Origin: Nostoc sp. B(2019)
Lineage (GTDB): Bacteria; Cyanobacteriota; Cyanobacteriia; Cyanobacteriales; Nostocaceae
Direction of reading: 5' to 3'
Assembly (NCBI RefSeq): GCF_010091925.1
Contig: NZ_WVID01000023.1
Span: 29,400 to 93,399 of the forward strand
DNA length: 64,000 nt
In this document: positions 18,076-26,810 of the stretch, in pieces
How positions within the stretch are numbered: the stretch's first letter is position 1
Layout of the letters: every line of letters starts with the position of its first letter
The notes under the pieces: model-generated
Databases searched by the model: none
Told to the model about the DNA's origin: nothing
Seen by the model: only the letters and a program-made list of their open reading frames with translations
Made by a program: the position numbers and the translations under genes

Positions 18076-18321
18076 GAACTAATTACGTGGAAATGGTTAA
18101 ACACTTAAGCATCTTTCAAATTAAATCATATAGAAATTAGCTTGTCATTTATGGATAAATATGATAAAGATTTCGTGAACTAATTACATAGAAAATGAAT
18201 GCAAAGTTATATGACTAGTAAATAAAATAATTTCCCCCGATCGCTGGTATGGTCTATGCTAATCGGATTTGATTCGTGAACTGACTTGTAGAGACAGGGA
18301 ATAGGGAACAAGTGGGCAAAA

Positions 18322-19119
18322 TTAGGCAATGATACTTGTCCATGTCCAGGCAAGTATTATTGCAGCGATCGCACCTATTAATGTATTGAAAATATTTACC
18401 ACTTCGTTGGTTAGCCAGGTATATTTAGATTGCAGGGTTGCCCCAATCACACTTTCTAAGTTGGTAGCAATAAACGCTGCCAGCACACACCAAGCGACTC
18501 CCCATAGATCAATTAAACCAACTCCCCAGCCAACTAAAGCGATCGCAACTGATGCCACTACACCGGCTAAAGTTCCCTCTAAGCTAACTGCTCCTTCTGT
18601 TCCACGAGATACTGGTTGCAGTGTGGTAATCAAAAAGGTGCGTTTACCGTATGCTTTACCGACTTCGCTAGCAGTGGTGTCAGAAAGTTTGGTACTGAAA
18701 CTCGCCACATAGCCCAACAATAGTAGGGATTGGGGACGAAGGACTAGGGACTGGGGACTGGGTAAGAGAAATCCTGAATTTATTATTCCTATTCCCAAAG
18801 CACATAGCGCCCCAGTTAAGGCTGAACCCCAGACATTTTCTGGGCCTCTCGCTCCAGAACGCTTTTCGGCAATTCCTTCTGCTTCTTTTTGGGCCATGCC
18901 GATGCGGGTAACTCCAGAACCAACTATAAAATAGAACATGACTACTACATATCCTTGCCAGCCGAGAGTTACCCAAATTAGTACGCCTAATAACCAAGCG
19001 TGGAATAATCCAGCCGGGGTAAGCAATTTTTTGGGGGCGATCGCAGCTATGCCCAACAAAATTGTATTTAAACATACTCCAACTAACCAGGGATTTACAG
19101 AATTAATTAAAGATATCAT
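18322..19119 (-). CDS. DUF92/TIGR00297 membrane protein (VTE6-like phytyl-phosphate kinase family)
   Basis: A polytopic membrane protein of about 265 residues with about six segments. Family motifs: LLTPAGLFHAWLLGVLIW, RGPENVWGSALTGALC, YVASFSTKLSDTTASEVGKAYG and TEGAVSLEGTLAG. Plant VTE6 and its cyanobacterial homologue convert phytyl phosphate to phytyl diphosphate for tocopherol and chlorophyll salvage; this protein likely does the same. The ATG at 19119 is preferred to the GTG one codon upstream. Residues about 120-135 (PSPQSLVLRPQSLLLL) look like an in-frame copy of a GGGACTGGGGA-type repeat between two membrane segments. Confidence 0.85.
   Translation of the reverse strand: MISLINSVNPWLVGVCLNTILLGIAAIAPKKLLTPAGLFHAWLLGVLIWVTLGWQGYVVVMFYFIVGSGVTRIGMAQKEAEGIAEKRSGARGPENVWGSALTGALCALGIGIINSGFLLPSPQSLVLRPQSLLLLGYVASFSTKLSDTTASEVGKAYGKRTFLITTLQPVSRGTEGAVSLEGTLAGVVASVAIALVGWGVGLIDLWGVAWCVLAAFIATNLESVIGATLQSKYTWLTNEVVNIFNTLIGAIAAIILAWTWTSIIA
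18718..18765. repeat. GGGACT-type dispersed repeat inside DUF92 gene
   Basis: The plus strand reads as GACTAGGGACTGGGGACTGGG-like tandem units, typical of intergenic low-complexity repeats in filamentous cyanobacteria. It encodes residues about 120-135 of the DUF92 protein, in a loop between helices, without breaking the frame. Confidence 0.6.
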
Positions 19120-19122
19120 CAC

Positions 19123-19644
19123 TAATCAATCACGAGTAGTTTTACATTTAAAGCTTAACCGTTTGACCTCTAGCTCCCCCAAGCTATGTAATATGCTTAT
19201 ATTATTTACTGAATAGCGATCGCTCTGAAAGCTTTAGTGTAAAAATACAGGCAATATCTTAGAATCGCACCCCCTGGGTATTTACACTCTTGCCCACGCA
19301 AACATAAATTAGTATTGCTGCACAAGAATCATTATAAGTATGAATTATGTAGATGCATAAGGAAGTTCAAGGGTCAGCTTCCTACTAACAGAACTTCTCC
19401 CAAAGGAGACGCTGCTTTGTAGCTTGCTTCACCTTAGAGTATGGTAGTAGCTTGCCACAGGCTAGGATGAAGTTAGAACTGTGCAAATTTTTATCACAGC
19501 CAAAGGCTTGTCGCAAACAGGGCGTCTAAATCCAAACTTGGCTATAAGGATATAAGTTAAGGTTAATTAAAACTGTGTTCACATTGACCGTAACTGAATC
19601 TCAACAAAATAAATTGTAAATAGTCTCAACCACCAGTCTTCTCA
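19123..19644. other. Non-coding gap of about 520 bp
   Basis: No credible gene was found. It holds HIP1 sites, a short hairpin TCTCC-caaa-GGAGA (19396-19409) followed by CGCTGC (a common cyanobacterial dispersed palindrome), and AT-rich DNA that should contain the promoters of the two divergent flanking genes. No consensus promoter stands out. Confidence 0.6.
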
Positions 19645-19653
19645 ATGCAAGCT

Positions 19654-20085
19654 ATGAACCAAACGTTATTTCATCTTGCCTTCCCCGTGACTGATATTGC
19701 CCAAACAAAAGCATATTATGTAGAAGGCTTAGGCTGCATTCCCGGTCGTGAAAACCCTCACGCTTTAATTCTCAATCTCTACGGTCATCAATTAGTAGCT
19801 CACGTCACTAAAGAACCTTTGTTACCTCAACGGACTATTTATCCCAGACACTTTGGGCTAATTTTTACCCAAGAACGTGACTGGGAAGACTTACTAGAAA
19901 GGGCACAACTACAACAGCTTCTTTTTAGAGAAGAACCCAAAAATCGTTTTATTGGTTCTCTTTTGGAACATCGAACTTTCTTTTTAGAAGATCCCTTTTA
20001 TAACTTGATGGAGTTGAAGTATTACCGCCACCCAGAGGCAATTTTTGGAAGTTACGAATATGCTCAAATTGGGGATAAGACTTAA
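19654..20085 (+). CDS. VOC family (glyoxalase-fold) protein
   Basis: A protein of about 143 residues with the vicinal-oxygen-chelate fold: FHLAFPVTDIAQTKAYYVEGLG at the start, RHFGLIF in the middle and EHRTFFLEDPFYNLMELKYY at the end. His and Glu residues in FHLAF, RHFGLIF and NLMELK are in metal-ligand positions. The substrate is unknown. An ATG three codons upstream (19645) is possible; family members usually begin at MNQT. The 3' 137 bp overlap the 3' end of the convergent lipase gene. Confidence 0.88.
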   Translation: MNQTLFHLAFPVTDIAQTKAYYVEGLGCIPGRENPHALILNLYGHQLVAHVTKEPLLPQRTIYPRHFGLIFTQERDWEDLLERAQLQQLLFREEPKNRFIGSLLEHRTFFLEDPFYNLMELKYYRHPEAIFGSYEYAQIGDKT

Positions 20086-20683
20086 TCGGCTTTGTTAGTG
20101 CTTCTGCTACTGCTGCTAAAATTCTGGAGTCTGTCAGCATCCAGGGGTGTAGAGCAACTGGTACTATTACTTCGCGTCCTATAGACATTTGTGAACTATT
20201 CGCTGGGACAATCATCAAATCATAAGGTGTCCAGATCGAGGTAAAATCTAGCTGCTTTAACATGGCAGCATCAGAATTTAAATCTTTGAGAAAAATGCTT
20301 TCGGGACGCATTTGCACGCATCCAGGACGCTGGGAACCATAAGCAACCACAGTTCCTTTATGGGGTGAAGATATAGTGATAAACCGCTGCACGCGCTTAA
20401 TTCCCTCCAGTCGTTGGATATAGTAACGGCTGACAATTCCTCCCATGCTGAAGCCTACCAAATCCAGTGGTTGTTCTGGCGCAAAAGTAGCAGCAACGTA
20501 ATTGGCTAACTGCTTTGCCAACTCATCAAGACCTACCTCACCATTATTAGGCACTAGGTTTAAGGCATATACAGACCAACCCTTTTGTTTTAAATAGTCT
20601 GCCATTCTATAGAAAACTGCGCCCGTGTCATCAATGCCATGTACTAATAAAACGGGATTGCGCTGTTGATTTTTAGTATTCAT
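19949..20683 (-). CDS. Alpha/beta-hydrolase, lipase-like
   Basis: A 244-residue hydrolase with the oxyanion HG motif (VLLVHGIDDTGAVF), the nucleophile elbow GFSMGG (Ser79), and probable Asp155 (PYDLMI) and His179 (VALHPWML) completing the triad. This resembles the lipase class 2/esterase family. No signal peptide is seen. The fold appears complete near residue 198; the last 45 residues (PIKSYPQFEHIRNFQ onward) are encoded opposite the VOC gene and look like a tail acquired by loss of an earlier stop. The substrate is unknown. Confidence 0.85.
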   Translation of the reverse strand: MNTKNQQRNPVLLVHGIDDTGAVFYRMADYLKQKGWSVYALNLVPNNGEVGLDELAKQLANYVAATFAPEQPLDLVGFSMGGIVSRYYIQRLEGIKRVQRFITISSPHKGTVVAYGSQRPGCVQMRPESIFLKDLNSDAAMLKQLDFTSIWTPYDLMIVPANSSQMSIGREVIVPVALHPWMLTDSRILAAVAEALTKPIKSYPQFEHIRNFQKLPLGGGNTSTPSSYKRDLLKRKFDVPKENQ

Positions 20684-21081
20684 CTATATCTAGATAAGTT
20701 CGTCTAAGTCCAATCTGTAGAAAATTTAACTGAGTATTATAGCTATCTGCCAACAAGCTATGACACTCCTTCCACTGGTTAATCAAAATTGAGCATCTGC
20801 AAAACAAATAAATGTTAATTTATATTAAGTCTACTTTCAGAATCTTGCTCTTAGTTACAGTAAAATTTCATAATTAGTTCTCGGTGTATACAGGTTGCAA
20901 GTGCTTGCAAGAAAGAGTTAAGAACATTTGCCCTGTAGTGTTACTACAATGTTAATTAAGCACAAACCTTGAGTTAAGGGTTGTCACCAGGACAGAGTGG
21001 CGTAAAAAAATGTAACATTCAGCCGTAATTTGTAATAATTGCGGTCAAACTCCAGATAGTTAAGAGGCAGGAGCAATTGTA
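20684..21081. other. Non-coding gap of about 400 bp
   Basis: AT-rich DNA upstream of the divergent lipase and Ala/Lys-rich genes. TTGCAAG occurs twice in close succession (20896-20911 region). No RNA gene or clear promoter was recognised. A purine-rich AAGAGGCAGGAG upstream of 21082 serves as ribosome site for the downstream gene. Confidence 0.55.
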
Positions 21082-21642
21082 ATGATCGGTTTTATCAAAA
21101 AATTAATTACCAGTATTCTGGGTTTCGTTACTGGGCTATTACCTGGAAAGAAGAAAAGCAACGGCTACTTCTTAGAATTAGACGAAACCAAAGATGCAAA
21201 GCCGCTAGAAGCAGCTAAAGAAGCAGCTAAAGAGGTAGCATCGAGTGCGAAGAAAGCAGCGGAAACAGTTGCATCGAGTGCGAAGAAAGCAACGGAAACA
21301 TTTGTATCAGATACACCCGCTTCATCTAAGTCAGATTCACTGAACGGAACAAAAACCTCCGCAGCTAAGACTAGCGCAAAAGCTGCTAAAGAAACAAAAT
21401 CAGCTAAAAAGGCAAAACCAGCCGATGTTGAGTTAGTCCAAACTGCCGAGGGTCTTAAGATTCAACCTGGCAAAAATGCAAAAGCCGCAGCAGCTAAAGT
21501 AGTCAAAGAACAGCCTACTGAAACTACTTTTGCGCCCAAATATGTCGCTCTTGCGGCTACTAGCTCTAACGGTCGTCGTCGTCCAGGGGCGAATATGAGT
21601 GCTTACTTAGAAATGGCACGTCAGGTTAAAACTCCTGGTTAA
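21082..21642 (+). CDS. Ala/Lys-rich hypothetical protein with amphipathic N-terminus
   Basis: A 186-residue protein of unknown function. Residues 1-22 (MIGFIKKLITSILGFVTGLL) form a hydrophobic/amphipathic helix ending in a KKK cluster. The middle (about 40-150) is low-complexity, Ala/Lys-rich, with near-repeats ASSAKKAAETV and ASSAKKATETF; it would be helical or disordered and basic. The C-terminus (NGRRRPGANMSAYLEMARQV) looks like a conserved short motif. It could be a membrane-attached, nucleic-acid- or protein-binding factor; histone-H1-like tails have a similar composition. Ribosome site AGGCAGGAG lies upstream. Confidence 0.8.
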   Translation: MIGFIKKLITSILGFVTGLLPGKKKSNGYFLELDETKDAKPLEAAKEAAKEVASSAKKAAETVASSAKKATETFVSDTPASSKSDSLNGTKTSAAKTSAKAAKETKSAKKAKPADVELVQTAEGLKIQPGKNAKAAAAKVVKEQPTETTFAPKYVALAATSSNGRRRPGANMSAYLEMARQVKTPG

Positions 21643-21663
21643 GTTTGGTAATTTGGGGAAACG

Positions 21664-22752
21664 TTATAACCCATTACTTATCATCACACCTTTAACAAAT
21701 ACTAGTCCACTATATAAATGAAAAGCTGGGTCCCAATTAGTCTGTTCCCTACGAAGCAGGTGAATGTGAGATTGGATTTGACCCAGCATTTCTATTTGTT
21801 CCAATACTGTCTCTGCAAAGGGTGTGAAATCTGACCAAATTTTGACTTGGGGTAGTTGCTGCTCAACCCAACTCAATAGACTATTCCAATTGATTCGGAT
21901 CGTATTTTGGCTAGCTTGGGGAATAATTTTTACACCTTGCTGGAAGTCATAGCCATTATCATAGAGTCGCAGAATACAACGTCTGCCAGGTAAGTGTAAA
22001 TCACAAAACTGGGCATAGTCTTGTATTTGGGTCTTCCGTTCCAGTTTACCGCGCACGTCGCGATCTACAACTTCCTCAAATATGGGTAATAGTCCCATGA
22101 CTTGTGCTTTAACTTCTAACCAATCAAAAGTTAAAGAACCGAGTTGATTTGTCTGGTTACAACAAACAACAGTAGCTTGTAGGGCAGGTTCTAAAAAGTA
22201 TTTGACTTGAAAAACTTGAATTTGCTGAACTTGAGATATGGTTGTCCAGAAGCAGGGAATGCTAGCCTGCTGTAGTTGTTCACCGTAAAATTTTAGTTCT
22301 CCTATTTGTCCACTGCGGTACAATCTCCAGCCACGGCTTGGTAGTATTAACCTTGCAGTATAGGTATCTAGCTGCATAATTTGGGCAAATTTTCGAGATG
22401 CTTCTGTTTTGAGATCGTTACTCAAAGGTTCTAAAACTAGTACGCCAAGTTCAGTGTTACTGGCTTGGGCCGTAGCTTGGGAAATGGTTCTTTGTCTTTC
22501 TTCCTGCTCAAGTTCTTGCAGCCGTCGCAAACCTTGACGTGCTTGTGTGACTATTTTGATATTGGTTGTCTCTCGCAGCAATTGCCGATAAATTTTTTCT
22601 GCATCTTGGCGCTTTTGGGTTACTTCGTGCAGTCTTGCGAGGTAAAATTGCACCCAAGGATTTTCTGGTGATTCTGCTAACAGCTGTTTGAGTAATTTAG
22701 CAACTGTTTGATAGTCTTTACGCTCAAAGGCGATCGCAACTTGCTCAATCAT
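21664..22752 (-). CDS. TPR-containing conserved cyanobacterial protein
   Basis: A protein of about 362 residues. Two to three tetratricopeptide-like helices occupy residues 1-85 (DYQTVAKLLKQLLAESPENP, LARLHEVTQKRQDAEKIYRQ), then a Gln/Glu-rich connector and a C-terminal domain of about 260 residues with alternating strands and helices, including GRRCILRLYDNGYDFQQGV. I do not recognise the C-terminal domain. The ATG at 22752 is preferred to the GTG just before it. It follows rsmE in the same direction with a 68-bp gap, so the two may be cotranscribed. It is probably a cytosolic scaffold; the function is unknown. Confidence 0.8.
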   Translation of the reverse strand: MIEQVAIAFERKDYQTVAKLLKQLLAESPENPWVQFYLARLHEVTQKRQDAEKIYRQLLRETTNIKIVTQARQGLRRLQELEQEERQRTISQATAQASNTELGVLVLEPLSNDLKTEASRKFAQIMQLDTYTARLILPSRGWRLYRSGQIGELKFYGEQLQQASIPCFWTTISQVQQIQVFQVKYFLEPALQATVVCCNQTNQLGSLTFDWLEVKAQVMGLLPIFEEVVDRDVRGKLERKTQIQDYAQFCDLHLPGRRCILRLYDNGYDFQQGVKIIPQASQNTIRINWNSLLSWVEQQLPQVKIWSDFTPFAETVLEQIEMLGQIQSHIHLLRREQTNWDPAFHLYSGLVFVKGVMISNGL

Positions 22753-22820
22753 CACTTACTTTAAATGCACGCTGGAGTGATGTCTCACACAAAGATGACT
22801 TTGCGTGAGGTATAAATCAT

Positions 22821-23549
22821 TTATACTTCACAAGCTGCGGTAATCAAGGATAAAGCTACTACTGGCGCTGTAACTGCTCGGAGGATGCGACGACCGAGAG
22901 AAACAGGTTGGAATCCAGCCGCGATCGCATCTTGAACTTCTTTTTCTGTCCATCCACCTTCGGGGCCAGTTGCAACAATAATCGTCCCTTCTTGTTTATG
23001 CTGCAAGCAATCTTTTAAATGGGGAGAGTCGCCACGAGCTACACAGATATATTTCTGGCTATTTGTCAATGACAAATCACTCATGACTGATGATAAACCA
23101 GTATTAAAAGTAACAGGTTCTAAAATTGTCGGCACAAAAGAGCGCTCTGATTGCTCAGCGGCCTCCGCAGCGATGCGCCGCCAGCGTTCGAGTTTTTGGG
23201 GACTGGGATGAAGTAAAGTGCGATCGCTTAGCACAGGAGCAATACAGGCTACTCCTAACTCCGTACAAAACCGCACCACTTCATCGAATCCATTGCCTTT
23301 GGGCAACGCCACTATGAGCGTAATCGATACAGGTAATTCGGTTTCTACTGTAAGTGGTTCTAAAACCTGTGCTTGTTCTCCTTCTAGCTGCGCCAACCAC
23401 CATTTTCCTATGCCATCCATTGCAATAAAGCGATCGCCCTCACGCAAACGCAACACACGCCCTAGGTAATGTTGCTGTTCTTTGGTAAGTAAAATTTGCC
23501 CTTGTTGGAATTGGGAGGGGGCGATCGCAATTCGTTGCAGTTGAGACAT
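22821..23549 (-). CDS. rsmE: 16S rRNA (uracil-1498-N3)-methyltransferase
   Basis: A SPOUT-class RNA methyltransferase of about 242 residues that modifies U1498 of 16S rRNA using S-adenosylmethionine. Seen: the N-terminal PUA-like region (HYLGRVLRLREGDRFIAMDG), KGNGFDEVVRFCTELGV, the SAM-knot motifs IVATGPEGGWTEKE and VSLGRRILRAVTAPV. The ATG at 23549 is chosen; a GTG seven codons upstream would add SRAENS, which is not typical. It lies 40 bp downstream of the sulfite reductase gene in the same direction. Confidence 0.95.
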   Translation of the reverse strand: MSQLQRIAIAPSQFQQGQILLTKEQQHYLGRVLRLREGDRFIAMDGIGKWWLAQLEGEQAQVLEPLTVETELPVSITLIVALPKGNGFDEVVRFCTELGVACIAPVLSDRTLLHPSPQKLERWRRIAAEAAEQSERSFVPTILEPVTFNTGLSSVMSDLSLTNSQKYICVARGDSPHLKDCLQHKQEGTIIVATGPEGGWTEKEVQDAIAAGFQPVSLGRRILRAVTAPVVALSLITAACEV

Positions 23550-23587
23550 GGAATTTTCTGCCCTGCTCACCGTTGACAGCGAGGATA

Positions 23588-25633
23588 TTAAGGATGAGGT
23601 TCTGACGGCAGATTATTCAAGTAAATCTCTACCGCCTCGTTAACTAGCTGAGTCATCGGCTTACCTTGGCGAGTTGCGGCTTCCTTCACCTTGATGTAAA
23701 TGTCATCTTGTAGGCTGACGCGACGCCGCGATTTACCGGTAGCAATGGTAGTATTAGCGATCGCTACTTCCTGATACCCACTCTCTTCGGTAATTTCTGC
23801 AATCGTAGAGTCTGCCATTGTTTCCACTAAACCATCGCTATCGTCTGTAGTCTCTGCCGTTGCAACGGTTTGAGATTCGTAATTAGCAGCAAATTCGCGG
23901 ATGGCATCAAAACCAACGCGATCGCAAAAATCCCCAAAGCTTTCCCCTGATTTGCGTGATTGCTTGAAGTAGTTAAAAATGGGTTCTAGCTGGGTTTCCA
24001 AATCGTTATGGTGCAGGCGTTCCATGTAAGGTAGTGCCAGTCTGGTTTGATCTGGCGAACCCCCTAACCATAATTGGTAAGATTCTGGAGCACTACCAAC
24101 AAAGCCCAGTTCTGCCAAGTAGGGACGAGCGCAACCGTTAGGGCAGCCTGTCATCCTTACCACAAAATGCTCGTTTTGTAAACCTAATTTATCCAATAGG
24201 TTGCGAATTCGCTCTAAAATGCCTGGTATTGCCCGTTCCGATTCGGTGATTGCTAAGCCGCAAGTGGGCAAAGCTGGGCAAGCCATTGCATAACGCACCA
24301 AAGGCTCGATTTTTTCAGGTTCAGAGACGACGCCACGACGGTTGAGAATGTCTTGAATAACTTGCTTATTCTCTGGTTCGATGTCGTAAAAAATCAGGTT
24401 ATGGTTGGGCGTTAGGCGGATAGGCAAGTTAAATTGCTCAACAATTTCCCGTAAGGCAGTTTTCAGTTGAAACCTACCTTCATCCTTAATCCGCCCATTG
24501 TCAATGGAAATTCCTAAGAATAACTTGCCATCGCCTTGCTCATCCCAGCCGAGGTAGTCTTGATATTTAAACTCTGGCAGTGGTTTGAAGGGTTCAACTG
24601 GTTTGCCAAAATATTCTTCGACTTTGGCGCGGAATTTATCCACACCCCAATCGTTAATTAAATATTTTAATCTGGCATGACGGCGGTCAGTGCGATCGCC
24701 ATAATCTCTCTGGGTAGCGACAATCGCTTTCACGGCGTCATAAACATCATCCTTGGCTACATAGCCAATTGCATCTGCTAGCCTAGCGAATGTTTCTTCT
24801 TTATTGTGTGTTCTACCTAAACCGCCACCAGCAAAGATATTAAATCCTTCTAATTCTCCCTGCTTATTGGTAATTACTACTAAGGTGAGGTCTTGGGAAT
24901 ATAAATCAACCGAATTATCTCCTGGCACTGTTACGCAAATTTTGAACTTACGCGGCATGTAGTGCGTGCCATAAATCGGTTCTTCAGTGCCATGAATAAT
25001 TGTGCCATTGCCATTACGCTGCCTGGCTACCTTCACCTCTGGGTCTTCTTCCGCACTGATTGCCTTTTCCCCATCTAACCAGATTTCGTAATAAGCACCC
25101 GTTTGCCCTGACAGTAAGTCAGCAATATTCTGAGCATATTTCCAAGCATATTGGTACTCTGGGCGATTCTTATATGGGACTGGTGGCGCCATCACATTGC
25201 GGTTAATATCGCCGCAAGCTCCCAAAGTCGAACCCAAATTTTTGACGATGGTGGCAATTGCTGTTTTGAGATTCTTTTTTAAAATCCCGTGCATTTGAAA
25301 CCCTTGACGGGTGGTTGTTCGCAATGTGTGATTACCATATTCATCAGCCAGCTTGTCTAAAGCCAGATACAGCTGCGGCGGTACTAAACCACCTGGATTT
25401 TTTGTCCGCAGCATAAATTGATAATCTTTCTCCTGACCTTTAGCGCGATTATCACGGTTATCCTGCTGGTAAGAACCGTGGAACTTCAGGAGTTGTACAG
25501 CATCTTCGGTAAAGTGGGTTGTGTCCTGAAGTATTTCGGTTGCTACAGGTTCACGCAAAAAGTTACTTTTTTCTTTGATGCCTTCTACTTTGGAAGGCTT
25601 ACGGTTGACTATGGGGGGAGCAGATTTAACCAT
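23588..25633 (-). CDS. sir: Ferredoxin-type assimilatory sulfite reductase with C-terminal RHH extension
   Basis: A 681-residue siroheme/4Fe-4S enzyme reducing sulfite to sulfide with ferredoxin. Cluster ligands are Cys452 and Cys458 ([11 protein letters not shown]) and Cys497 and Cys501 ([10 protein letters not shown]). The siroheme-binding arginines lie in [13 protein letters not shown] and the [11 protein letters not shown] region. The catalytic core ends near residue 590. After a Glu/Thr-rich linker, residues 636-675 ([20 protein letters not shown] ... [16 protein letters not shown]) form a ribbon-helix-helix-like domain, normally a DNA-binding module. It supplies sulfide for cysteine synthesis, downstream of CysH (43.9 kb here). 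Core call is certain; the RHH call is by pattern. Confidence 0.96.
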   Translation of the reverse strand: MVKSAPPIVNRKPSKVEGIKEKSNFLREPVATEILQDTTHFTEDAVQLLKFHGSYQQDNRDNRAKGQEKDYQFMLRTKNPGGLVPPQLYLALDKLADEYGNHTLRTTTRQGFQMHGILKKNLKTAIATIVKNLGSTLGACGDINRNVMAPPVPYKNRPEYQYAWKYAQNIADLLSGQTGAYYEIWLDGEKAISAEEDPEVKVARQRNGNGTIIHGTEEPIYGTHYMPRKFKICVTVPGDNSVDLYSQDLTLVVITNKQGELEGFNIFAGGGLGRTHNKEETFARLADAIGYVAKDDVYDAVKAIVATQRDYGDRTDRRHARLKYLINDWGVDKFRAKVEEYFGKPVEPFKPLPEFKYQDYLGWDEQGDGKLFLGISIDNGRIKDEGRFQLKTALREIVEQFNLPIRLTPNHNLIFYDIEPENKQVIQDILNRRGVVSEPEKIEPLVRYAMACPALPTCGLAITESERAIPGILERIRNLLDKLGLQNEHFVVRMTGCPNGCARPYLAELGFVGSAPESYQLWLGGSPDQTRLALPYMERLHHNDLETQLEPIFNYFKQSRKSGESFGDFCDRVGFDAIREFAANYESQTVATAETTDDSDGLVETMADSTIAEITEESGYQEVAIANTTIATGKSRRRVSLQDDIYIKVKEAATRQGKPMTQLVNEAVEIYLNNLPSEPHP

Positions 25634-25877
25634 TAGTAAAATTGTTATAGTATTCTCAATAAGACATCAGTGAACGGCAAAGCTGCAAAATATGAGCATT
25701 CTTGCAGATGATCCCCGGTAATCCGGCCGGGATAATGGGGAATATTTTAATTTTACCACGCTCAAAGCTGGCTTTGTCAGTGAAGCAACACTTAACAAAA
25801 CCAGCTCATTTATAGTTGTGCGTTTTGAGTGCTGAGTCCTAAGTAAAGTATAGATTGACTTAGGACTAAGTAATCTT

Positions 25878-26417
25878 TTATTTGAAGCGATAGCCAATAC
25901 CACCATTGATGCTAACAGCGGAAGCATCACTATTTTGGTAGGCACTAAGTCCTACTTTGGCATTAGTGTAGACGAGAAAATTATTAGCAACTTCCGATTC
26001 AACACCAGCACCTATCACTACTGCATCTCTGTTACCGATGGGAGTTGGCGAACCATCTTTCTCTACAAAAGAATAACCACCAGTTAAATAGGCATTAGTT
26101 CTATTAGCGATGGGCACATCTACGGAAACTTCTGGGATGATAGCACTCGTCTTATCACTCCAGAGAACATTACCGCGTGCAGAAAACGGTGTATTTCTCA
26201 ATTTCACGCGGCCTGTGACATTACCACCAAATGTGGCAGCATCGTTATTACCTTGTCCACCATTAGTAACGCCAGCAGCAACACCAGCACCCACATAACT
26301 AGCGTCAGTACCCTTTTTTGTTTGAGCAGAAGCTTCGCTAGCTGATAGAAGAACAGGAGCAATTACTAATGAAGACAATGCAGAAAATGTCAGAAAAGAC
26401 TTGAGCAAGCGTTTCAT
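25878..26417 (-). CDS. Exported protein, probable small outer-membrane beta-barrel
   Basis: A protein of about 179 residues with a Sec signal peptide (KRLLKSFLTFSALSSLVIAP, cleavage near SEASA-QTKK). The mature part alternates Gly-rich strands and turns (VGAGVAAGVTNGG, GGYSFVEKDG, VVIGAGVESEVANN) and ends in INGGIGYRFK. An aromatic near the C-terminus is typical of outer-membrane barrels. The ATG at 26417 fits the signal peptide better than an upstream TTG. The function is unknown. It is divergent from the ADP-ribosylglycohydrolase gene across 390 bp. Confidence 0.82.
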   Translation of the reverse strand: MKRLLKSFLTFSALSSLVIAPVLLSASEASAQTKKGTDASYVGAGVAAGVTNGGQGNNDAATFGGNVTGRVKLRNTPFSARGNVLWSDKTSAIIPEVSVDVPIANRTNAYLTGGYSFVEKDGSPTPIGNRDAVVIGAGVESEVANNFLVYTNAKVGLSAYQNSDASAVSINGGIGYRFK

Positions 26418-26429
26418 AAACTTGACCAA

Positions 26430-26810
26430 AATTTATAGTTTTTACCTGTATATTCCAGGTCGAAACCTAGATAAGAATGTTCCAGATAATCCCTAGTTTT
26501 TGTTAAATGATTATTGCTATTAACGCAAAATATTTGCAGATGAATCCTCCATCAAATTTATAAATAAGCGGTTATAATTATATTTCAGTGTCTTTCCAAC
26601 TGTGTTAACGAACCAAAAGTAGACGCTTTTTAAACTGGCACAAAATCTGGAACTAAAAGTTAGTCAGTATATAGCAAATAAAATGTTTAATTAACACTTT
26701 TTTGCCAAGTTTTTCACATAGGATTAAACAATAGGCTGTAACATCTATTGCAATAAGACATAAGGGAATCTATTAAGTTAATTTTTGGTAATTCTCATGG
26801 AGATTGAATA
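26430..26810. other. Non-coding divergent intergenic region
   Basis: About 380 bp of AT-rich DNA upstream of both flanking genes. I see no RNA gene, strong hairpin or clear consensus promoter. Confidence 0.5.

Noticed and set aside
20937..20949. NtcA-type binding site (GTA...TAC) upstream of the Ala/Lys-rich gene
   Set aside because: The spacing is 7 rather than the required 8 nt and no -10 element follows at the right distance.
25667..25945. 92-codon minus-strand ORF next to the exported beta-barrel gene
   Set aside because: It overlaps the barrel gene's 3' end in another frame and runs through repeat-like, HIP1-free intergenic DNA; no start signal.
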